From Bacteroidales bacterium (GTDB lineage: Bacteria; Bacteroidota; Bacteroidia; Bacteroidales; UBA3824), in NCBI GenBank assembly GCA_017645985.1, contig JAGCNK010000073.1:1-5560 (forward strand): a stretch of DNA of 5,560 nt. The letters are read 5' to 3'. The notes beneath the pieces are model-generated. The model was not told the DNA's origin. It did not search any database and worked only from the letters and a program-made list of their open reading frames with translations. A program made the position numbers and the translations under genes. Of the stretch, positions 1-5,560 are shown in pieces. Each line of letters starts with the position of its first letter. Position 1 is the first letter of the stretch.

Positions 1-1138
1 CGGCACCAACGGCAAAACCACCACCGCCACACTTTTATATAATATGTTCCGTCAGATGGGACACAAGGCGGGACTTCTTTCCACCGTTGAAAACCGAATC
101 GACGACAAGGTGTACCCTGCCGTGCAAACCACTCCCGACCCTATCACCATCAACCGTCTGATGGCTGAGATGGTGGCTGCAGGCTGCGAATACTGCTTTA
201 TGGAGGTAAGCTCGCACTCAATAGTTCAGAAACGCATCAGCGGATTAAACTTCCGCCTCGGCATATTCTCCAACATAACCCTCGACCACTTAGACTATCA
301 CAAGACATTCCTGGAGTACATCAAAGCCAAGAAATTGTTTTTCGACAACCTTCCGTCCACAGCCTTCGCCCTCACCAATGGCGACGACAAAAACGGTATG
401 GTGATGGTGCAGAACACCAAGGCGCAGGTGAAGACCTACGGATTGAAAAACTTCTACGACTTTAAAGCCACAGTTTTGGAGAGCAACTTTGAAGGTATGC
501 TGCTCAATATCTGCGGCAAGGAGATGTGGACATTCCTTCCGGGACAGTTCAACGCCTACAACGTACTCGCAGTATACAGTGCGGCAGTGCTTCTGGGTCA
601 GAATCCCGACGACGTGCTCACAGCCCTCAGCGCAATGCGTTCGGTACGCGGACGTTTCGACATTGTCAACCTTGCGGGCATCACAGCCATCGTGGACTAC
701 GCCCACACTCCCGACGCCCTCGAAAACGTGCTCAAGACCATCGGACAGATCCGCATCGCTCCGCAAAAAATCATCACCGTGTGCGGCTGCGGTGGCGACA
801 GGGACAAGAGCAAGCGTCCCATTATGGCAAAAATCGCCGTTCAATATTCCGACAAGGTTATCCTCACGTCCGACAACCCAAGAACAGAAAACCCCGACGC
901 AATTCTAGACGACATGTTCGCCGGACTGGACACTCCCGCGCTCAAGTCGGCTGCAATACGCATCACCGACCGCCGCGCAGCAATTCAGGCAGCATGCTTT
1001 GCCGCTCAGAAAGGCGACATCATCCTCATTGCAGGCAAGGGTCACGAAACATACCAGGACGTTATGGGTGTAAAATCTCATTTCGACGACAAAGAAATTG
1101 TAACACAACAGTTAGAACTTTTAAATACGACAAAATAA
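1..1138 (+). CDS. murE: UDP-MurNAc-L-Ala-D-Glu:meso-diaminopimelate ligase MurE, 5'-truncated
   Basis: Cytoplasmic ATP-dependent ligase that adds the third stem-peptide residue to UDP-MurNAc-L-Ala-D-Glu. The reading frame is open from the left edge (first full codon at base 2), so about 378 residues are visible; the family is usually 480-500 residues, so roughly 110 N-terminal residues lie outside. Counting from base 2, the fragment opens with the P-loop GTNGKTTT (1-8), then TTPDP (43-47, substrate contact), EVSSHS (68-73), DHLDYH (95-100), a candidate carbamylated lysine at 110 in AKKLFF, GQFNAYN (181-187), RGRF (216-219), VDYAHTPDALENV (231-243), CGCGGDRDKSKRP (261-273), DNPR (291-294) and AGKGHETYQ (344-352). 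In this family DNPR is the signature of enzymes that bind meso-diaminopimelate rather than lysine. The first ATG in the window, at 44, is internal and not the start. The stop is one base before mraY, which suggests co-transcription and probably translational coupling. The P-loop and the VDYAHTPDALENV block exclude a frameshift or pseudogene in the visible part. Confidence 0.97.
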   Translation, partial: GTNGKTTTATLLYNMFRQMGHKAGLLSTVENRIDDKVYPAVQTTPDPITINRLMAEMVAAGCEYCFMEVSSHSIVQKRISGLNFRLGIFSNITLDHLDYHKTFLEYIKAKKLFFDNLPSTAFALTNGDDKNGMVMVQNTKAQVKTYGLKNFYDFKATVLESNFEGMLLNICGKEMWTFLPGQFNAYNVLAVYSAAVLLGQNPDDVLTALSAMRSVRGRFDIVNLAGITAIVDYAHTPDALENVLKTIGQIRIAPQKIITVCGCGGDRDKSKRPIMAKIAVQYSDKVILTSDNPRTENPDAILDDMFAGLDTPALKSAAIRITDRRAAIQAACFAAQKGDIILIAGKGHETYQDVMGVKSHFDDKEIVTQQLELLNTTK

Positions 1139-1142
1139 AATG
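1127..1142 (+). promoter_or_regulatory. A-rich translation start region of mraY without Shine-Dalgarno
   Basis: The 13 bases before the mraY ATG are ACGACAAAATAAA. They overlap the murE stop TAA (1136-1138) and contain no GGAG-like motif. The run of A residues just before the start is the type of leader seen in Bacteroidota, where initiation relies little on anti-SD pairing (established knowledge). With the stop one base before the ATG, ribosomes ending murE could re-initiate on mraY (inference). This supports ATG 1140 as the start, as does the N-terminal sequence of the protein. Confidence 0.4.
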
Positions 1143-2384
1143 CTCTATTATCTCTTTAAATATCTGCAAGAATTCGGCGTACCGGGCTCGGGATTGTTCA
1201 ACTACATCTCCTTCCGCTCTGGCATGGCTGTCATCACGTCGCTGCTTATCACAATGATATTCGGCAAGCGGTTTATCAACTATATGCGCCGCCGCCAGAT
1301 AGGCGAGTCGGTTCGCGACCTTTACCTCGACGGACAGAAACAGAAAGCTGGCACTCCAACCATGGGCGGCATCATGATAATAGCAGCCATCATCGTTCCC
1401 GTGCTGCTCTTTGCCGAACTTGGCAACACCTATATATTATTGTTGCTCTTCACCACCATCTGGCTCGGCTGCGTAGGTTTCGCCGACGATTATATAAAGG
1501 TGTTCAAGAAAAACAAGGACGGACTTTCAAGCCGTGCCAAACTTGCGGCACAGATATTTCTCGGCATTGTTATCGGACTTTCGATCTATCTCAGTCCCGA
1601 CATCTTGGTACGTGAGAATCCAGTAATCTCTACCGAGCAGGTGGAGCAGTTTATCGAGGAAGACGGACTTCAGGAAACCACCTATCTGCCCAACGATGTC
1701 AAGTCGCTCAAAACCACCCTTCCGTTTGTTAAGGACAACGAGTTCGACTATTCAAAAATAGCCTTCTTCGTTGACAGCGACAAGTATCCCTGGGTAGGAT
1801 GGCTTATTTTCATAGCCGTGGTAACGTTCATAATCACAGCGGTATCCAACGGAGCCAATATGACCGACGGATTAGACGGATTAGCCTCTGGCACGTCGGC
1901 GGTGTCGGCAGCCACATTGCTGGTTTTCGCCTATCTTTCGGGCAACGTTATATTCTCGCAATACCTTAAAATAATGTATCTGCCTGGTATCGGCGAACTT
2001 GTGGTGTTCTCGTCGGCATTTATCGGTGCCACCATCGGTTTTCTCTGGTACAACGCCTACCCTGCACAGATATTTATGGGCGACACCGGCAGCCTCACCA
2101 TCGGCGGCATCATAGCGGTGCTGGCAATCCTGGTGCGCAAGGAGCTGCTCATTCCCATCTTCTGCGGCATATTCCTGATCGAAAACATCAGCGTGATGGC
2201 TCAAGTGTGGTACTTCAAGCGCACACTCAAAAAATACGGCTGCGGCATGCACCTGTTTCTAATGGCGCCGCTGCACCATCATTACCAAAAGAAAGGAATC
2301 CCCGAGCCCAAGATTGTGGCACGGTTTATCATAGTTGCCTTAATATTGGCAGTAGTTTCGGTTATAACATTAAAAATCAGATAA
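1140..2384 (+). CDS. mraY: Phospho-MurNAc-pentapeptide transferase MraY (translocase I)
   Basis: Integral inner-membrane enzyme that transfers phospho-MurNAc-pentapeptide from UDP onto undecaprenyl phosphate, making lipid I and releasing UMP. The 414-residue protein carries all family hallmarks: GTPTMGG (71-77), the Asp pair in FADDYIKV (116-117), NMTDGLDGLA (240-249, Asp243), GDTGSLTIGG (314-323, Asp315) and the HHH triad (379-381) in a conserved C-terminal block. About ten hydrophobic segments can be read, near 27-45, 74-93, 97-115, 134-152, 218-236, 252-269, 284-303, 320-332, 335-357 and 392-411, matching the known ten-helix fold. It is longer than the 360-residue E. coli enzyme because the loop between TM4 and TM5 (about 153-217) is enlarged; from known topology that loop faces the periplasm. 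The start at 1140 is supported by the N-terminal segment through SFRSGMAVI, typical of Bacteroidales MraY as I recall it. It sits directly after murE, with no murF between. Confidence 0.98.
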   Translation: MLYYLFKYLQEFGVPGSGLFNYISFRSGMAVITSLLITMIFGKRFINYMRRRQIGESVRDLYLDGQKQKAGTPTMGGIMIIAAIIVPVLLFAELGNTYILLLLFTTIWLGCVGFADDYIKVFKKNKDGLSSRAKLAAQIFLGIVIGLSIYLSPDILVRENPVISTEQVEQFIEEDGLQETTYLPNDVKSLKTTLPFVKDNEFDYSKIAFFVDSDKYPWVGWLIFIAVVTFIITAVSNGANMTDGLDGLASGTSAVSAATLLVFAYLSGNVIFSQYLKIMYLPGIGELVVFSSAFIGATIGFLWYNAYPAQIFMGDTGSLTIGGIIAVLAILVRKELLIPIFCGIFLIENISVMAQVWYFKRTLKKYGCGMHLFLMAPLHHHYQKKGIPEPKIVARFIIVALILAVVSVITLKIR

Positions 2385-2393
2385 ATAAAAATG
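2378..2393 (+). promoter_or_regulatory. A-rich translation start region of murD without Shine-Dalgarno
   Basis: The 13 bases before the murD ATG are CAGATAAATAAAA, containing the mraY stop TAA (2382-2384) and a 6-base spacer. No GGAG-like motif is present. The ATAAA-type run immediately before ATG resembles the one before mraY, so the two starts share a leader style. It fits A-rich, SD-independent initiation as known in Bacteroidota. Coupling to mraY termination is inferred from the spacing. Confidence 0.4.
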
Positions 2394-3725
2394 GCAAAGA
2401 AAATAGCAATACTCGGAGCAGGCGAAAGCGGAATCGGCGCGGCGATACTGGCGCAGAAAAAAGGTTTCGACGTTTTCGTGTCAGACTGCGGCACCATCCA
2501 GGCTAATTATATACAGCAGTTAGAGAAATACAATATAAACTTTGAGCAAGGTAAACATTCGGAAGAAAAAATACTATCATGCGACGAAGTAATCAAAAGT
2601 CCCGGTATAAGAAACAATGCGCCCTTGATACTCAAACTCGTAGAAAAGGGCATTCCTGTGATTTCTGAGATAGAATTTGCGGCAAGATACACCAACGCCG
2701 TAAAAGTCTGCATTACCGGAAGCAACGGAAAAACAACTACAACCGAATTAATTTATAAAACTTTCAAGGACGCTGGACTTAATGTCGCCATCGCCGGAAA
2801 CGTTGGCAAGAGTTTTGCACTGCAAGTAGCTGAGAGAGAATACGATTACTACGTTATTGAGCTCAGTAGTTTTCAGCTCGACAATATGTACGACTTCAAA
2901 GCCGAGATTGCGATTCTGCTCAACGTAACGCCCGACCACCTCGACCGTTACGACTACAAGATGCAGAACTACACCGACTCCAAGTTCAGAATAACTCAAA
3001 ACCAAACCGCCGACGATCTGTTCATCTACTGCGCCGACGACCCGGTAACAGCCGAAGAAATCAAAAAACGCACGTTCTCGCAGAGGCTCGCGCCGTTCTC
3101 CATTAAAAACGAACAAGTTACAGGTTCCTATATAAAAAACGGAAATATGATAATTAAGCTTGAAAACAACGAAGCCGTTATCTCTACGGCAAACTTCTCT
3201 TTAGAAGGTCAGCACAATATGTACAACAGCATGGCCGCCGGCATTGCCGCCATGGCCTGCAACATACGCAGCAACTCTATCCGCCAAAGTTTTGAAACTT
3301 TCAAAGGTTTGGAGCACCGTCTTGAGCATTTCCTGTCGGTTCGCGGCGTAGAGTTTGTCAACGACTCAAAAGCCACCAACGTAAACTCGGTGTGGTACGC
3401 TCTGGAAAGCATCAAGACCAAAGTGATACTCATCCTCGGCGGCATCGACAAAGGAAACGATTACAGCGAGCTCTACTCACTTGTTCGTCAGAAGGTTAAA
3501 GCTATTGTGGCTCTCGGCAAGGACAACAAGCCTATCCACAAGGCATTTGACGGAATGGTGGAGGTTATCGACACCCAGAGCATGGAAAACTGCGTGAAGA
3601 CCTGCTTCCTGCTTGCCGACAAGGGCGACACAGTGCTGCTCTCGCCTGCCTGCGCCAGCTTCGACCTCTTCACCTGCTACGAAGACCGCGGCGAACAGTT
3701 CAAGGAGTGCGTGCGCAATCTCTAA
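2391..3725 (+). CDS. murD: UDP-MurNAc-L-alanine:D-glutamate ligase MurD
   Basis: Cytoplasmic ATP-dependent ligase that adds D-glutamate to UDP-MurNAc-L-alanine, the step before MurE. The 444-residue length is normal for the family (E. coli 438). Domain 1 (about 1-95) is a Rossmann-like UDP-binding fold starting with the glycine-rich ILGAGESGIGAA (7-18). Domain 2 (about 96-305) has the ATPase P-loop TGSNGKTTTTE (109-119), IELSSFQLD (156-164), NVTPDHLDRY (178-187), Lys198 in DSKFRI as the candidate carbamylated lysine, and GQHNMYN (273-279). Domain 3 (about 306-444) has GLEHRLE (306-312), NDSKATN (324-330), ILGGIDKG (348-355) and LSPACASFDLF (417-427). Every catalytic block is present, so the gene looks intact. 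The ATG directly precedes the KKIAILGAG strand, with no room for a longer N-terminus. Base composition is uneven: parts of the first 800 bases are AT-rich, while the 3' third is GC-rich like the neighbours. Confidence 0.98.
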   Translation: MAKKIAILGAGESGIGAAILAQKKGFDVFVSDCGTIQANYIQQLEKYNINFEQGKHSEEKILSCDEVIKSPGIRNNAPLILKLVEKGIPVISEIEFAARYTNAVKVCITGSNGKTTTTELIYKTFKDAGLNVAIAGNVGKSFALQVAEREYDYYVIELSSFQLDNMYDFKAEIAILLNVTPDHLDRYDYKMQNYTDSKFRITQNQTADDLFIYCADDPVTAEEIKKRTFSQRLAPFSIKNEQVTGSYIKNGNMIIKLENNEAVISTANFSLEGQHNMYNSMAAGIAAMACNIRSNSIRQSFETFKGLEHRLEHFLSVRGVEFVNDSKATNVNSVWYALESIKTKVILILGGIDKGNDYSELYSLVRQKVKAIVALGKDNKPIHKAFDGMVEVIDTQSMENCVKTCFLLADKGDTVLLSPACASFDLFTCYEDRGEQFKECVRNL

Positions 3726-3797
3726 GAGGTTGCCGCCGCCCCCAGCTTACTCTGGCTCTCAATCACTCAGATACTCGGAAACTCAATACAACGGACA
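3726..3797 (+). other. 72-base murD-ftsW intergenic gap
   Basis: This is the only gap longer than 20 bases between genes here. I see no Bacteroidota-type promoter (no TAnnTTTG -7 box and no TTTG -33 box), no Shine-Dalgarno and no terminator; the best inverted repeat is a 4-bp stem, CCAG/CTGG at 3742-3745 and 3752-3755, too weak to matter. The ftsW frame is open through the whole gap (24 codons, back to the murD stop TAA) but contains no ATG, GTG or TTG in frame. It may be plain spacer or a short leader for ftsW translation. Confidence 0.6.
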
Positions 3798-5021
3798 ATG
3801 AAAAACAATATTTTTAGCATCTTCAAAGGCGACAGGTGGATATGGTCGTGCTATATAGTGCTGCTTGGTGCGTCGCTGATGTTTATACACAGCACCACAG
3901 GCGCGCTCGAGTTCCAGCGCCATAGCACCCCTGTACACTATTTGATCAACCAGTGCATATTTATCATTCTGGCGGTTTTTGCCGTGTTGATTATGAGCAA
4001 CATCTCTTACAAGAGGCTCTTCAACCTTGCCAACATCGCCCTGATAATAGCTATTGCGCTGCTGCTCATCACGCTTATTTGCGGCGACGCCACCAACGAC
4101 GCCAAGCGATGGCTCAAGATTCCGATAATCGACCAGACCATACAAACCTCCGACATCGCCAAGCTATGCCTTACCATATTCATAGCCAAGACTATGGCAT
4201 CGCACCAGCAAAACCACGAGGACATCAAACGGGGCGCCATCTATTCGGGTCTCGCCATGGCGGTCGTGAGCGGACTGATATTACCAGCCAACCTCTCCAC
4301 AGCGTTGCTCGTGGGTGTCACCTCGGTGCTGCTGCTTGTCATCACCCGTGTAATGGTGAAACACATTCTGATCGTTGGTTCAGGATTAGCTGTGATAGCA
4401 TTTCTGGCGGTGTTAGCCTTAGGCAAGACGGGTGCGCTTCCACGTGCCGAAACGTGGGTCAACCGTATTGAGGCATACGTTCAGAGCGACGACTCCAAAG
4501 ACAAGAAAGACAATTTCCAAGCCGACCAGGCCAAGATAGCCATCTCGCGCGGAGGACTCATAGGACAGGGCTCAGGCGCAAGCATGCAGAAAAACGTGCT
4601 GCCCCACCCCTACTCCGACTTCATTTTCGCATCGATAATTGAGGAACGCGGACTCATTGCTGGACTTGTGGTAATTGCGCTTTACATCATACTGATGCAC
4701 CGAAGCGTTATCGCAGCCAAATACCAGTCGAGGGCGTTTCCAGCCTTCCTCTGCATCGGGCTTGCGCTCAACATTGTGCTGCAAGCCGTGTCGAATATGG
4801 TTGTGGCGGTAAACCTTGTGCCGGTAACAGGTCAGCCGCTGCCTATGATCAGCATGGGCGGAACATCGCTGATAATTTCGTCTATTTCGGTAGGTATAAT
4901 ATTGAATATCAGCCGTTATTCAGAACAAGAAGGAAAAGAGAAAGAAAAAGAGGAGGTGGAGGAGAGCGACCGCGAACAAAACATCGAGGACATCACCGAC
5001 TACCCGTTTGTAATAGGTTAA
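3798..5021 (+). CDS. ftsW: Septal peptidoglycan glycosyltransferase FtsW (SEDS family)
   Basis: Polytopic SEDS protein that polymerises lipid II into septal glycan strands, acting with the transpeptidase FtsI in the divisome. The 407-residue length is normal. About ten hydrophobic segments are visible, near 13-32, 48-66, 75-95, 117-135, 147-162, 166-184, 188-207, 275-300, 315-337 and 350-372. SEDS motifs are KRWLKI (103-108), SDIAKL (118-123), RGGLIGQGSGASMQKNVLP (251-269), SDFIFA (273-278) with Asp274 at the position of the essential Asp (D297 in E. coli FtsW), EERGLI (282-287), and TGQPLPMISMGGTSL (344-358). The extracellular loop before Asp274 is long and hydrophilic. The cytoplasmic tail after 373 is highly charged (many Glu and Lys). 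The start at 3798 is chosen because FKGDRWIW, the usual N-terminal element just before TM1, begins at residue 9, and no other start codon is in frame upstream. FtsW is preferred over its paralogue RodA because of its place between murD and murG. Confidence 0.95.
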   Translation: MKNNIFSIFKGDRWIWSCYIVLLGASLMFIHSTTGALEFQRHSTPVHYLINQCIFIILAVFAVLIMSNISYKRLFNLANIALIIAIALLLITLICGDATNDAKRWLKIPIIDQTIQTSDIAKLCLTIFIAKTMASHQQNHEDIKRGAIYSGLAMAVVSGLILPANLSTALLVGVTSVLLLVITRVMVKHILIVGSGLAVIAFLAVLALGKTGALPRAETWVNRIEAYVQSDDSKDKKDNFQADQAKIAISRGGLIGQGSGASMQKNVLPHPYSDFIFASIIEERGLIAGLVVIALYIILMHRSVIAAKYQSRAFPAFLCIGLALNIVLQAVSNMVVAVNLVPVTGQPLPMISMGGTSLIISSISVGIILNISRYSEQEGKEKEKEEVEESDREQNIEDITDYPFVIG

Positions 5022-5039
5022 CCATTAACACAGAGCATT

Positions 5040-5560
5040 ATGAAAGTACTTATAGGAGGCGGAGGCACAGGCGGACACGTTTTTCCCGCCATTGCAATTG
5101 CTCAGGCTATCAAAAAAGCCGCGCCCGACACCGACATTCTGTTTGTTGGTGCGCAAGACAAGATTGAGATGGAGAAAGTGCCTGCTGCGGGATTCAAAAT
5201 CATAGGACTTCCGGCGGCGGGACTGCAGCGCAAGCTCACCCTCAAAAACCTCGCCCTGCCGTTCAAGCTGTTCAAATGCGCAAGGATGTCGAAAAAGATA
5301 ATCAAAGATTTTCAGCCCGACATCGCTATCGGCGTAGGCGGATATGCCTCCGGACCTATTCTACGTGCCGCATCCAAAGCCGGCGTGCCCATAATGCTGC
5401 AAGAGCAGAACTCGCACGCGGGACTCACCAACAAGATGCTCGCCGACAAGGCAGTGAAGATTTTCACAGCCTACAAAAATATGGACAAGTACTTCGACCC
5501 TGCCAAGACTATGCTCACAGGCAACCCTGTGCGTGCCGACATTGCCGAAAACAACTCCAC
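5040..5560 (+). CDS. murG: Lipid II synthase MurG (UDP-GlcNAc transferase), 3'-truncated
   Basis: Membrane-associated GT-B (family GT28) glycosyltransferase on the cytoplasmic face that transfers GlcNAc from UDP-GlcNAc to lipid I, forming lipid II. The frame is open from ATG 5040 to the window edge, giving 173 complete codons, essentially the N-terminal acceptor domain of a protein normally about 350-380 residues long. Motifs are the glycine loop GGGTGGH (7-13), EMEKVP (43-48) with the following GFKIIGLPAAGLQRK, GVGGYASGP (98-106), QEQNSHAGLTNK (121-132) and TGNPVR (160-165). The C-terminal UDP-GlcNAc-binding domain lies beyond the window. The start is firm because the glycine loop begins four residues after the Met. 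It follows the ftsW stop by 18 bases, with no clear Shine-Dalgarno in CCATTAACACAGAGCATT, and is likely co-transcribed with ftsW. Confidence 0.97.
   Translation, partial: MKVLIGGGGTGGHVFPAIAIAQAIKKAAPDTDILFVGAQDKIEMEKVPAAGFKIIGLPAAGLQRKLTLKNLALPFKLFKCARMSKKIIKDFQPDIAIGVGGYASGPILRAASKAGVPIMLQEQNSHAGLTNKMLADKAVKIFTAYKNMDKYFDPAKTMLTGNPVRADIAENNS

Noticed and set aside
44..46. ATG at 44 as the murE start
   Set aside because: The frame is open to the left edge and the bases before 44 encode the essential P-loop GTNGKTTT, so the true start is outside the window.
290..844. 184-codon open frame on the - strand inside murE
   Set aside because: It lies entirely opposite a strongly conserved murE segment, its His/Val/Glu-rich product resembles no family I know, and there is no start region or neighbour to support it.
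526..1257. 243-codon + strand frame overlapping murE and the mraY start
   Set aside because: It is an alternate-frame shadow. The product is Arg/His/Ser-rich without a recognisable domain, while the murE and mraY frames carry all the motifs.
1881..2252. 123-codon open frame on the - strand inside mraY
   Set aside because: Antisense shadow of the conserved MraY catalytic region; low-complexity His/Glu/Arg content and no initiation signal.
3742..3755. Possible hairpin in the murD-ftsW gap (CCAG, 6-base loop, CTGG)
   Set aside because: The stem is only 4 bp and there is no U-run after it, so it is not a credible terminator or regulatory structure.
3613..3801. Small + strand frame spanning the murD end and the gap, with its stop overlapping the ftsW ATG (ATGA)
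   Set aside because: The overlap looks like coupling, but the Ser/Pro/Ala-rich product is an alternate-frame reading of the conserved MurD C-terminus and has no family features.
5007..5042. TTTG at 5007-5010 as a Bacteroidota -33 promoter element before murG
   Set aside because: No TAnnTTTG -7 box follows at the required distance and the site is inside the end of ftsW; murG is more simply read from the operon transcript.

Overview
This window is a stretch of the division and cell wall (dcw) cluster. All genes are on the + strand, in the order murE (5'-truncated), mraY, murD, ftsW, murG (3'-truncated). The gene identities rest on strong family motifs. Several features point to a Bacteroidota bacterium, probably of the order Bacteroidales: murF is absent between murE and mraY, MraY is about 414 residues long with an enlarged TM4-TM5 loop, FtsW has the variant motifs LPHPYSDFIFA and ISMGGTS, none of the internal gene starts has a Shine-Dalgarno sequence, and overall GC content is moderate. 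The genus cannot be read from this window.

Layout: murE runs from the left edge to 1138, entering the window at its P-loop. mraY (1140-2384) starts one base after the murE stop. murD (2391-3725) follows after 6 bases. A 72-base gap (3726-3797) precedes ftsW (3798-5021). An 18-base gap precedes murG, which starts at 5040 and runs off the right edge. Coding density is about 98 percent. I see no promoter, terminator, RNA gene, repeat array or mobile element. The arrangement implies one polycistronic transcript entering from the left, with initiation near the cluster start outside this window, and continuing beyond murG.

The genes act in one pathway. MurD adds D-glutamate and MurE adds the third amino acid to the UDP-MurNAc peptide in the cytoplasm; the DNPR motif predicts meso-diaminopimelate. 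MraY moves phospho-MurNAc-pentapeptide onto undecaprenyl phosphate to make lipid I. MurG adds GlcNAc to make lipid II. FtsW polymerises lipid II at the division septum. MurF, which adds D-Ala-D-Ala between the MurE and MraY steps, must be encoded elsewhere.

This is a conserved housekeeping region and I found no evidence of an undescribed system. The observations worth a second look are modest: base composition varies within murD, MraY carries an extra periplasmic segment, the murD-ftsW gap is open in the ftsW frame, and the ftsW tail is highly charged and encoded by a purine tract.
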